A DNA stretch of 19,277 bases from Halolacustris sp051744345 (GTDB lineage: Bacteria; Actinomycetota; Humimicrobiia; Humimicrobiales; Humimicrobiaceae). The notes beneath the pieces were generated by a model, which did not search any database, was not told where the DNA came from, and worked only from the letters and a program-made list of their open reading frames with translations. Made by a program: the position numbers and the translations under genes. This document shows positions 6,905-14,367 of this stretch, in pieces. The stretch is taken from NCBI GenBank assembly GCA_051744345.1, contig JBNJCW010000038.1:1-19277 (forward strand), read 5' to 3'. Position 1 is the first letter of the stretch. Every line of letters begins with the position of its first letter.

Positions 6905-7448
6905 ACCTTCCATCTAGATAGTCCCTTGCCAGCATCAATCCTATTATGGTTTTCGCGTCCCTTATCTCACTTTTTCCAATCATAGCAATAGCATCATCCA
7001 GGTTAAACTTTAGTACCTGCAAAAACTCATCTTCATCAAGATTATTTGCTTTCATATTAAAACCTGTGGCCAGATACATGCGCAGAAGTTCATTACAGAA
7101 TCCGGGGGTGGTGTAGAAATTAGCCAGGTTAACTATTTCCCCTCCCTCGGCCCCTATTTCTTCCTTAAGCTCTCTTTGCGCACAGTCCCGGGGGTCTTCA
7201 TCCTCATCAAGCTTGCCCGCAGGAATCTCTATTAATATTTTATCTGGAGGATACCTGTACTGTCTTACCAGATAAACCTCCCGGTCCCTGTTTATAGGCA
7301 CAATTCCAACCGCCCCGGGATGGGTGACTTTTTCCCTGGAAGCGGTATTTCCATTGGGCAGCCTTACCTGGTCAAAGTATAGGCCCAGTATCTTTCCGCT
7401 AAATACTTTTTTTGAACTTATCCTCTGTTCATATAATCTTTTATCCAT
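6903..7448 (-). CDS. NUDIX hydrolase, ADP-ribose pyrophosphatase type
   Basis: A 181-residue NUDIX hydrolase. The NUDIX box spans residues 78-100 (GKLDEDEDPRDC, then AQRELKEEIGA) and matches GX5EX7REUXEEXGU with all glutamates in place. The flanking VRQYRYPPDKILIEIPAG before the box and the TPGFCNE-type loop after it are typical of ADP-ribose pyrophosphatases (NudF), which split ADP-ribose to AMP and ribose 5-phosphate. The ATG at 7448 is preceded by AGGGG at 5 nt, and that site begins in the TAG stop of the M20 peptidase gene. A TTG one codon earlier is less well spaced. The stop in turn provides the first bases of the xerD ribosome-binding site. NUDIX next to xerD is a conserved pairing in Gram-positive bacteria. 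Confidence 0.93.
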   Translation of the reverse strand: MDKRLYEQRISSKKVFSGKILGLYFDQVRLPNGNTASREKVTHPGAVGIVPINRDREVYLVRQYRYPPDKILIEIPAGKLDEDEDPRDCAQRELKEEIGAEGGEIVNLANFYTTPGFCNELLRMYLATGFNMKANNLDEDEFLQVLKFNLDDAIAMIGKSEIRDAKTIIGLMLARDYLDGR

Positions 7449-7456
7449 CAATACCC

Positions 7457-8590
7457 CTAACCGCCTATCCTGTATTTACAAATCTCTATAATTAACCTGA
7501 TCAGCATCAAAAACTGGTCCAGCTTCACGTATTCCTCTGCTGTATGCACCCTTTCCATTCCTGCTGAAAGGTTTACTGCTTTCTTGCCCCTGGAATTGAA
7601 TACATTTACATCACTCCCTCCCCCGCTGGCCCTGGCCACGGCCTTGATGCCCAGGTTCTCTATTGCTTTTTTTGCCACCATAAAAGGGATTTCGTCTTCA
7701 GATATCTCAAATCCATCAAATTCCCTTGCCACCTTAACCTCTATACTTCCTTTGTACTCCTGTTCAACCTTTTTTGCCTGGCCATGAAATTTTTCCGAAA
7801 TATGCTCAAGTTTTGCTAAATCCAGGCTTCTGGCTTCCATTTCCACCCTGGCCTGCTCGGCAACCACATTCTTTGCCGATCCCCCTTTTATAATGCCTAC
7901 ATTGCAGGTGGTCTCTGTGTCAATCCTACCAAACCTTAATCCTGATATATAATCTGAGGCCATGTTTATGGCATTAATGCCTTTTTCAGGCTCAATACCT
8001 GCATGGGCTGCTTTTCCTTTAAAATCCAGGTAAAATGAGTTTTGGTAAGGAGCCTTATTTATTATGGTGCCAATATCCCCGTCAGCATCAAATGTAAACC
8101 CGTATTCTGCCCTTACGGCTCCAATATCAAGGTGTTTGGCCCCGTGTATTCCCCCTTCCTCGGAAACGGTCAGCACAATATATATATCGGATGTAGGGAT
8201 ATCATATTCAGCTATTGTCCTCAAAGCCTCTATAATGGCTGCTACAGCTACCTTGTCATCACCGCCCAGGATACATTTTCTGTTCCGGTTAAATATCCTT
8301 CCTTTTTCAAGTGCAGGTATCACCTCACCGTTTAAGGTTACCGTATCCAGGTGGGCATTTAGAAAAACAGGCTCCTGTTTCCGGCTATGAGGGTTTCTGT
8401 AGAGGGCAATTATGTTTCCCGCATTGCTTCCAAATTTGGAGCCGCAGTTATCCACAGTTACTTCTGCCTTCAAGTCTTTTAATATCCTGGCTGTATGGTT
8501 TACAATCTCCTTTTCGTTCTTTGTAGGGCTCTTGATCTCCAGCAGCTTAAAAAGGGTATCCACAGCCCTTTTTTCATCTATTTTTTCCAT
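7457..8590 (-). CDS. M20 family metallopeptidase, PepT/YqjE-like
   Basis: A 377-residue M20 di-zinc peptidase, probably a cytoplasmic di- or tripeptidase. Metal and catalytic residues are visible: NAHLDTV (His80, Asp82), ILGGDDK (Asp111/112), SEEGG (catalytic Glu144 and ligand Glu145), FDADG (168-171) and the C-terminal MERVHTAEEY (His349). The dimerisation domain lies between, around KGKAAHAGIEPEKGINAI. The FDADG pattern and GGSDVNVFN are those of PepT-like proteins rather than DapE or ArgE. ATG at 8590 has AGGA six nucleotides upstream, inside the preceding gene, which it overlaps by 13 nt. The exact peptide preference is not predictable. Confidence 0.92.
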   Translation of the reverse strand: MEKIDEKRAVDTLFKLLEIKSPTKNEKEIVNHTARILKDLKAEVTVDNCGSKFGSNAGNIIALYRNPHSRKQEPVFLNAHLDTVTLNGEVIPALEKGRIFNRNRKCILGGDDKVAVAAIIEALRTIAEYDIPTSDIYIVLTVSEEGGIHGAKHLDIGAVRAEYGFTFDADGDIGTIINKAPYQNSFYLDFKGKAAHAGIEPEKGINAINMASDYISGLRFGRIDTETTCNVGIIKGGSAKNVVAEQARVEMEARSLDLAKLEHISEKFHGQAKKVEQEYKGSIEVKVAREFDGFEISEDEIPFMVAKKAIENLGIKAVARASGGGSDVNVFNSRGKKAVNLSAGMERVHTAEEYVKLDQFLMLIRLIIEICKYRIGG

Positions 8591-9273
8591 CCTGTTTCCT
8601 TTAATTCTCTTAGCTTATTAATATTTAAAAACACTATGCCTACCACCAGCAGCACTGCCAGGATAACCCCGGATGCTGTTACCATTCTTAAAAAATAGCT
8701 GTAAAAAAAACCCAGGGGAAAAAGGGTTATAAGCAGCGAATCCCCGGGGAACATGTAATTTCCCTGGGGAAAAAATACCTGGTGGAATTGTTCAAAAAAT
8801 ACCCAGAAATTGCGGCTGAGTATATAAAGGAGCAGTAAAATAACCATAACCCCGGAAGCTGCAGCCACAAATACCACCCCCATAGACCTAAAAAACTTAA
8901 CCATGTCCCGGCTTAAGAGAAGAATGGTAAACAATACAAAAAGTATCAGCGAAGCATAGAAGAGGGAAAGCAGCATATTGGTAACATCCCTTACATCCTC
9001 CAGGTGGCTTCTCTCTGCCGCAGTAAAAGCAGGTGCATCGCCTTCCGGCTCAAACCTCTGTACCTCTTCTTTATTTTGGAAGAAGCTTATAAGGTTGGCG
9101 GTTATGCTTACAAGGTCATCTTCAGCAATATTTTCTGTAACATTATGCTCCTTATAAAGTGACATGTAACTAGGCATGCTGAATAAATACATAGCCAGGG
9201 GGGCAAAAATGATCAAAATTAACAGGCAGATGACATTCAGGGTTATGAGTATTGTCCTTGTTTTTCTTCCCAT
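8578..9273 (-). CDS. DUF1461/TIGR01906 integral membrane protein, Lit-like
   Basis: A 231-residue membrane protein with a first helix at about 8-31, an outside-type loop of about 70 residues, and three further helices near 101-120, 131-152 and 195-216. Family marks are ERSHLEDVRDV (88-97), NFWVFFEQFHQVFF (155-168), FPQGNYMFP and the LFPLGFF segment (184-190). The family includes Lit, the lipoprotein intramolecular transacylase of low-GC Firmicutes, which moves an acyl chain from the glycerol to the N-terminal cysteine of lipoproteins. Lit uses two histidines about 72 residues apart; here His90 and His164 are 74 apart in matching contexts. ATG at 9273 follows pyrG by 4 nt, with only AAGG about 11 nt upstream. 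Family call is firm; Lit activity is inference. Confidence 0.8.
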   Translation of the reverse strand: MGRKTRTILITLNVICLLILIIFAPLAMYLFSMPSYMSLYKEHNVTENIAEDDLVSITANLISFFQNKEEVQRFEPEGDAPAFTAAERSHLEDVRDVTNMLLSLFYASLILFVLFTILLLSRDMVKFFRSMGVVFVAAASGVMVILLLLYILSRNFWVFFEQFHQVFFPQGNYMFPGDSLLITLFPLGFFYSYFLRMVTASGVILAVLLVVGIVFLNINKLRELKETGWKK

Positions 9274-9277
9274 AAAA

Positions 9278-10891
9278 TCAATGCCTTATTTGTGAATAAC
9301 TGTATGCAGCAGCTATAAAATCTTTAAACAGGGGATGGGGCCGGTCGGGCCTCGATCTAAACTCGGGGTGGAACTGCACAGCTACAAACCAGGGGTGGCC
9401 TTTAATCTCTATTATCTCTGCCAGGTCCTTTTCCGGGTATACGCCGGTAACAGCCATACCTGCCTCTTCCAGTTGTTTCCTGTAGGTGTTATTAAGCTCG
9501 TAACGGTGCCTGTGCCTTTCATAAACCATCTCCTTTTTATATGCTTTATGGGCAAGAGAGCCTGCCCTTAGCCTGCAGGGATACCTTCCCAGCCTCATTG
9601 TTCCCCCCTTTTCTCTTATCCCTTTCTGCTCGGCCATCAAATCAATTACCGGATGACTGGTGGAAGAATCAAATTCTGAGCTGTTTGCATCAGAAAGCCC
9701 CAAAACATTCCTGGCAAATTCTGTTACTGCGCACTGCATTCCCAGGCATATGCCAAGGTAAGGTATATTATTTTCCCGGGCACATTTTATGGCATTAATC
9801 TTGCCATCAATCCCTCTTACCCCAAAGCCTCCGGGGACCAGTATACCGTCCACCTCTGACAGCTGGCCTGTATCCCGGCAGTCATTAAGAACTTCAGAGT
9901 TTATCCATACTATCTCTATATTCTTCCTGAAATGGTAGCCGCTGTGCTTAAGTGCTTCCACTATGCTTATATAGGCATCCTTTAGGTCTGTGTATTTGCC
10001 GACCATGCCAATCCTTATATTCCCTTCAAGGCTGTATATATGTTCGACCATTTTTTTCCAGCCCTTGAGGTTGGATGCCTTTCCTTTTAGCTGAAGTTTG
10101 GCCAGCACTACGCTGTCCAGTTTTTCTTCCTGCAGCATAAGGGGCACCTCATAGATATGTTTTAGGTCAACGGCATTAATGGTTTCTTCTTTTTCTATAT
10201 CGCAGAACAAGGCTATTTTTGCCTTAAGGCCGTCATCAAGCTTAATTTCGCTCCTGCATATGATGATATCCGGCTGGATTCCTATGCTCCTGAGTTCTTT
10301 TACGCTGTGCTGCGTAGGTTTGGTCTTGAGCTCTTCGGTGGTCTTAAGATAAGGCACATAGGTAACATGTACATAGAGTACATTTTCCCTGCCTACATCT
10401 TTTTTAAACTGCCTTATGGCTTCCAGGAAAGGCAGGCTTTCTATATCCCCTACCGTTCCCCCTATTTCCGTTATCAGGATATCAACCATCCTGGTTTTAA
10501 GGGTCCTGATTATGCTTTCCTTAATCTGGTCGGTGATATGGGGGATTACCTGTACTGTAGAGCCCAGGTATTTGCCCTTTCTTTCATTATCGATTACCGT
10601 TTTATAGATTTTGCCTGAGGTAAAGTTATTGTATTTGGAAAGCTCCTCGTCGATAAACCTCTCATAATGCCCCAGGTCAAGATCAGTCTCTCCGCCGTCA
10701 TCAGTGACAAAAACCTCTCCATGCTGTATAGGGTTCATGGTGCCCGGATCTATATTGATATAGGGGTCAAACTTCTGGATGGTTACGCTAAAACCCCTTG
10801 ATTTTAGAAGCCTCCCCAGGGATGCTGCGCATATACCCTTGCCCAGCGAAGAAAGCACTCCGCCGGTTACAAATATGAATTTGGTATTCAA
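9278..10891 (-). CDS. pyrG: CTP synthase
   Basis: A 537-residue CTP synthase, converting UTP to CTP with ATP and glutamine. The synthetase domain begins with GGVLSSLGKG (residues 10-19), the ATP site, and contains DPYINIDPGTMNP and TEIGGTVGDIES. The glutaminase domain has the nucleophile Cys382 in GICLGMQ and His508/Glu510 in VQFHPEF. The frame is open further upstream, but the TTG at 10891 is chosen. It is one nucleotide after the recN stop, has AAAGGG six nucleotides before it, and gives the family N-terminus (N-T-K-F-I-F-V-T-G-G) and usual length. The upstream extension would overlap recN by about 60 nt without conserved residues. pyrG directly after recN echoes the actinobacterial order. 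Confidence 0.96.
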   Translation of the reverse strand: MNTKFIFVTGGVLSSLGKGICAASLGRLLKSRGFSVTIQKFDPYINIDPGTMNPIQHGEVFVTDDGGETDLDLGHYERFIDEELSKYNNFTSGKIYKTVIDNERKGKYLGSTVQVIPHITDQIKESIIRTLKTRMVDILITEIGGTVGDIESLPFLEAIRQFKKDVGRENVLYVHVTYVPYLKTTEELKTKPTQHSVKELRSIGIQPDIIICRSEIKLDDGLKAKIALFCDIEKEETINAVDLKHIYEVPLMLQEEKLDSVVLAKLQLKGKASNLKGWKKMVEHIYSLEGNIRIGMVGKYTDLKDAYISIVEALKHSGYHFRKNIEIVWINSEVLNDCRDTGQLSEVDGILVPGGFGVRGIDGKINAIKCARENNIPYLGICLGMQCAVTEFARNVLGLSDANSSEFDSSTSHPVIDLMAEQKGIREKGGTMRLGRYPCRLRAGSLAHKAYKKEMVYERHRHRYELNNTYRKQLEEAGMAVTGVYPEKDLAEIIEIKGHPWFVAVQFHPEFRSRPDRPHPLFKDFIAAAYSYSQIRH

Positions 10892-10892
10892 T

Positions 10893-12647
10893 TTAAACCC
10901 TTTCTCCAATTTGTTTCTTTGACTGCCCGCACTTTCCCAGAAGCTCTTCAGCATGCTTCACAGATATACTGCTGTCCTTGATGCCGCTCAGCATCCTGGC
11001 CAGCTCCTCTACCTTCTGCCGGTTATCCAGTGAGCTTACCCTTATTTTTGTCTTGCCTTTTTCTGCATATTTCTGGATAAAATAATGGGAATCGGCAAAA
11101 CCTGCTATCTGCGCCAGGTGGGTGATGCAGATAACCTGGTAACCCCTGGAAATTTTAAACAATTTTTGCCCGACAATCAATGAGGTAGCTCCCCCGATGC
11201 CAGCGTCTATCTCATCAAATATCATGGTGGATATGAAGTCAAGGGAGCCGATTATGGATTTTAAGGCAAGCATTATTCTGGAAACCTCTCCCCCCGAGGC
11301 AATTTTTTTAAGCGGCCTGGGTTTTTGCCCTATATTTAGGGATACCATGAATTCAATATCATCGATGCCTTCCCTGGCCAGCCTTACTTTTTTGCCGTTA
11401 ATACTTATGCCCTCCTCCGAGTAATGGTAATCATGGTTTATCTTAAATACCACATCCTTAAAACTTAAATCCTTAAGCTCCCTTACCACATCAAGTTCAA
11501 CCTGCTGGGATATATCTTTCCTGGAATTGCTCAATTCTAGGGCCCTGGATTTAACCTCTTCTTCCTTTGCCTTAAGTTTTTCCTTAAACTTTTCAATCTG
11601 CTGGTCAATATTTGTGAAATTATCTATTTCTTCCCTTAAGGAGAGGGCATATTTTTTTAGGGAGGCAAGATTCATTCCGTATTTTTTTTTCAATTCGTCA
11701 AACCTGTAAAGCCTTTCCTGTATATAATCAAGTTTCTGTGGGCTGTATTCGAAATCGGCAATATAGCTGTTTAGGTAATGGCTCAGGTCATCCAAAACTC
11801 CGGAGATAGAAGAGATATCATCTGTGTATCTTAAAAAATCTTTATCAATTTCAGCCAGCTGGGAAATATTTTTTTTAACCTCTCCCACCAGGTCGATGAG
11901 TGAAGCCTGTTTTTCATCTTCGGCCTTTAAGATGTTTATGGAATCCGAAGATAACTGGAATATTTTTTCGTAATTTTTAAGTATCCTCTTTTCATTCTCA
12001 AGCTCTTCTTGTTCACCATCCTTAATATTTAAAGCCTCGATCTCTTCAGCACTGAACCTTAAATCATTGAGCTTTTCCTCTTTTTTGCCCTGCAGCTCTG
12101 TTAGCTTGTGCAGTTCATCCTTCATGCTGGAATACTCCTGCAGAACCTTAGAATATTCCTGTTTTGCTTTCTGCAGGGGCTCTTTGCCGAACTTGTCAAT
12201 AATCCTTATGTGATTTTTAGCATCCAGCAGGTACTGGTGGTCATGCTGGCCATGGATGTCTATGCACAGCCTGCCCAGTTCTTTTAGGGTTGAAACCTGC
12301 ACAAAGATACCATTTATATATGCGCGGTTTTTGCCTTTCCGGTTCACTTCCCGGGCCAGTACTGTATCATCAGCCTCATCATTTTCATCGGCCAGCCCGG
12401 CTTCCTGCAGGTATTGTTTTACCATGTGGTTATTGCTGAAGTCAAAATAACCCTGTACCAGCAGCCTGTCTTCCCCATCCCTTATAAGGGCACTGTCAGC
12501 CCTTTCTCCGATAAGAAGGTTGATTGCTTCAATCACAAGGGTTTTGCCTGCTCCTGTTTCCCCGGTGAGGATGTTTAAGCCGCTGCTGAAGCTTAGCTCT
12601 GCATCATCTATTATGGCGAAATTTTTAACCTGCAGTTCCTTTAACAT
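10893..12647 (-). CDS. recN: DNA repair protein RecN
   Basis: A 584-residue SMC-like ATPase that acts early in recombinational repair of double-strand breaks. The Walker A motif is GETGAGKT (29-36). Two long helical, Glu/Lys-rich stretches (about 165-230 and 310-380) form the expected short coiled coil. The ABC signature IASGGEVSRIMLALK and Walker B IFDEIDAGIGG lie in the C-terminal third, followed by HLAQIAGFAD. Length is normal. The ATG at 12647 begins the conserved MLKELQVKNFAIID, but no Shine-Dalgarno is seen within 15 nt, so initiation is probably coupled to nadK, which ends 15 nt upstream. No LexA-type box is visible ahead of it, and it seems to be transcribed with the operon. Confidence 0.97.
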   Translation of the reverse strand: MLKELQVKNFAIIDDAELSFSSGLNILTGETGAGKTLVIEAINLLIGERADSALIRDGEDRLLVQGYFDFSNNHMVKQYLQEAGLADENDEADDTVLAREVNRKGKNRAYINGIFVQVSTLKELGRLCIDIHGQHDHQYLLDAKNHIRIIDKFGKEPLQKAKQEYSKVLQEYSSMKDELHKLTELQGKKEEKLNDLRFSAEEIEALNIKDGEQEELENEKRILKNYEKIFQLSSDSINILKAEDEKQASLIDLVGEVKKNISQLAEIDKDFLRYTDDISSISGVLDDLSHYLNSYIADFEYSPQKLDYIQERLYRFDELKKKYGMNLASLKKYALSLREEIDNFTNIDQQIEKFKEKLKAKEEEVKSRALELSNSRKDISQQVELDVVRELKDLSFKDVVFKINHDYHYSEEGISINGKKVRLAREGIDDIEFMVSLNIGQKPRPLKKIASGGEVSRIMLALKSIIGSLDFISTMIFDEIDAGIGGATSLIVGQKLFKISRGYQVICITHLAQIAGFADSHYFIQKYAEKGKTKIRVSSLDNRQKVEELARMLSGIKDSSISVKHAEELLGKCGQSKKQIGERV

Positions 12648-12662
12648 GCTATTTAAATTTGT

Positions 12663-13532
12663 CTATTCCCTGTCCAGCAATTTTTCCTTAAATATCTTAA
12701 AAAAAATATTATCATCAAAAGTTATTAATTTTAACCTGAGATTAGAGCGTTTAACCTTAAATATGTCTCCATTCGTAATGCTGTCCGTACTTTTCACACC
12801 GTCAATGCTCAACACATTATTGGCATTTTTAGCATCTATCTTTATTTCAATGCTGCTTTTGGGATTGAGCACAAAACTCCGGTTATAAAGGGTGTGCGGG
12901 CATATGGGAGTCAAAACAATTACATTGTTGGTAGGCTCTATAACCGGTCCCCCTGCGGACAGGGAGTAGGCTGTGGAGCCGGTAGGGGTAGATACGATCA
13001 CCCCGTCAGCGGCAAAATTGATTATGGAAAATTCATTAACCCTGACATTCACCTTTATAATCTTTTCCAGTATTGACCTGGTCAGTACAAACTCATTTAA
13101 GGCCAAATAAGGGGAACTGTCCGGATTAACCTGTTTACCCTCCCTGAATATCCTGCCTTCAATAAGCATCCTTTCCTGGATAGCATACTTGTCCTTTAAC
13201 AGGTTTTCAAGGGCGGTATAAAGATGGTTGACCTCGATTTCAGCAAGGAAGCCAAGATTGCCCAGATTTACACCCATCATGGGTATTTCCCTGCTGAAAG
13301 CATACCTTGAAGCCCTCAGGAAAGTACCGTCACCGCCTACCGCAATTATAAAGTCGGCCTCTGCGCTGAAGTCAACATCCGGCAGTGATTCCAGATGGTA
13401 TTTCTCGGGAAGGATATCCTTGGCCAGCAGAAATACCCGGCAATTTCTTTTAATCAGGTAATCATGTATATCTTTTGCTATCTTTATAGCCTTTTCTTTC
13501 TGGTTATTGGATATTATCCCGATTTTTTTCAT
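12663..13532 (-). CDS. nadK: NAD kinase
   Basis: A 289-residue NAD kinase making NADP from NAD with ATP or polyphosphate. The phosphate-binding GGDGT is at 66-70, the NAD-site NE in ALNEFVLTR at 146-147, and the glycine-rich family motif DGVIVSTPTGSTAYSLSAGG at 176-195. GVNLGNLGFLAE (87-98) is also conserved. The ATG at 13532 comes one nucleotide after the tlyA stop and has AAGGA five nucleotides upstream, which lies inside the last codons of tlyA, a tight coupling. The tlyA-nadK-recN order is conserved in Actinobacteria and many Clostridia. Confidence 0.97.
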   Translation of the reverse strand: MKKIGIISNNQKEKAIKIAKDIHDYLIKRNCRVFLLAKDILPEKYHLESLPDVDFSAEADFIIAVGGDGTFLRASRYAFSREIPMMGVNLGNLGFLAEIEVNHLYTALENLLKDKYAIQERMLIEGRIFREGKQVNPDSSPYLALNEFVLTRSILEKIIKVNVRVNEFSIINFAADGVIVSTPTGSTAYSLSAGGPVIEPTNNVIVLTPICPHTLYNRSFVLNPKSSIEIKIDAKNANNVLSIDGVKSTDSITNGDIFKVKRSNLRLKLITFDDNIFFKIFKEKLLDRE

Positions 13533-13533
13533 A

Positions 13534-14367
13534 TTATTCCTTGTCCTGTTTAAAGTAATTATGGGATTTGTCTACCACACACTTAACCATTTTACCATAT
13601 TTAAGATTATTTTCTTTTCCTTTTGTATTTTTTATCAGATAAACCCAGTACTCTATATTGCCTTTTGCCCCCCTGGTCCTGGAAAAGGTAAGGCCTTTGA
13701 TTTTTACCTTAAAACTGTCCAGAAAGCCAATAAAACCTTCTAATGCCTCTATATGCAGCAGTTTATCTCTGATTATGCCTTTTTCCTGCACCTTTTGTCT
13801 TTCCAGCTCAAACTGCGGTTTAAAAAGCAAAAGTATTATCCCCCCATTGCCGGTAATTTCCAGCAATTTTTCAAAAACGGTCCTTAGGGATATAAAAGAG
13901 AGGTCTGCTACCGTCAAATCAGAAAGAAAGGGCAGTATGCTGGAATCAAAGTACCTGATATTGGTCCTTTCTATAACCATAACCCTGGGAGAATTCCTCA
14001 GTTTCCATGAAAGTTGCCCATAACCAACATCAATAGCTGCCACTTTTTCTGCGCCGTTTTTTAAAAGGAAATCGGTAAAACCGCCTGTAGAGGACCCCAC
14101 ATCTACGGCTTTTAGCCCTTCTGCGGATAAATTAAAATCAGCAAAGGCTGATTCAAGTTTTAGCCCTCCCCGGGAGACATAGGCCGGTCCGGAAATAATC
14201 TCTATCTCTTTGTCTGCATCCACCGGCATTCCAGGCTTGTCAAGTACCTTGCGGGAACATACTACCCTTCCCTGGAGTATCAAAGACTGGGCTATCTTTC
14301 TATCCCTTGCCAGTCCCCTTTCAAGCAATAGTTCAATAAGTTTGACCTTTTTTTTCTTTTGGGTAAT
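13534..14367 (-). CDS. tlyA: TlyA family rRNA methyltransferase, proposed ATT start
   Basis: A 277-residue TlyA-type protein: an S4 RNA-binding domain followed by a Rossmann methyltransferase. TlyA 2'-O-methylates cytidines in 16S and/or 23S rRNA and affects capreomycin sensitivity. VDVGSSTGGFTDFLL is the SAM site; SRGGLKLESA, VADLSFISL and LFKPQFE are family blocks. With the first ordinary start (TTG at 14328) the S4 domain would begin mid-helix at LLERGLARDR. Beginning at ATT 14367-14365 adds 13 residues, giving MTQKKKKVKLIELLLERGLA, which matches the usual KKxRLDxLLVERGLA start. AAGGAAG lies six nucleotides before the ATT. The ATT directly follows the ispA TAA stop in the same frame. A run of eight A residues in the extension should be checked for sequence error. 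Confidence 0.92.
   Translation of the reverse strand: MTQKKKKVKLIELLLERGLARDRKIAQSLILQGRVVCSRKVLDKPGMPVDADKEIEIISGPAYVSRGGLKLESAFADFNLSAEGLKAVDVGSSTGGFTDFLLKNGAEKVAAIDVGYGQLSWKLRNSPRVMVIERTNIRYFDSSILPFLSDLTVADLSFISLRTVFEKLLEITGNGGIILLLFKPQFELERQKVQEKGIIRDKLLHIEALEGFIGFLDSFKVKIKGLTFSRTRGAKGNIEYWVYLIKNTKGKENNLKYGKMVKCVVDKSHNYFKQDKE

Noticed and set aside
10892..10954. N-terminal extension of pyrG by 21 codons
   Set aside because: It overlaps recN, carries no conserved residues, and the TTG at 10891 has a better ribosome-binding site and gives the normal length.
14348..14355. A-homopolymer frameshift as the explanation for the missing tlyA start
   Set aside because: The sequence after the ispA stop has no ATG, GTG or TTG in any frame before 14328 that would restore the S4 start, so an indel alone does not solve it; kept as a caveat.
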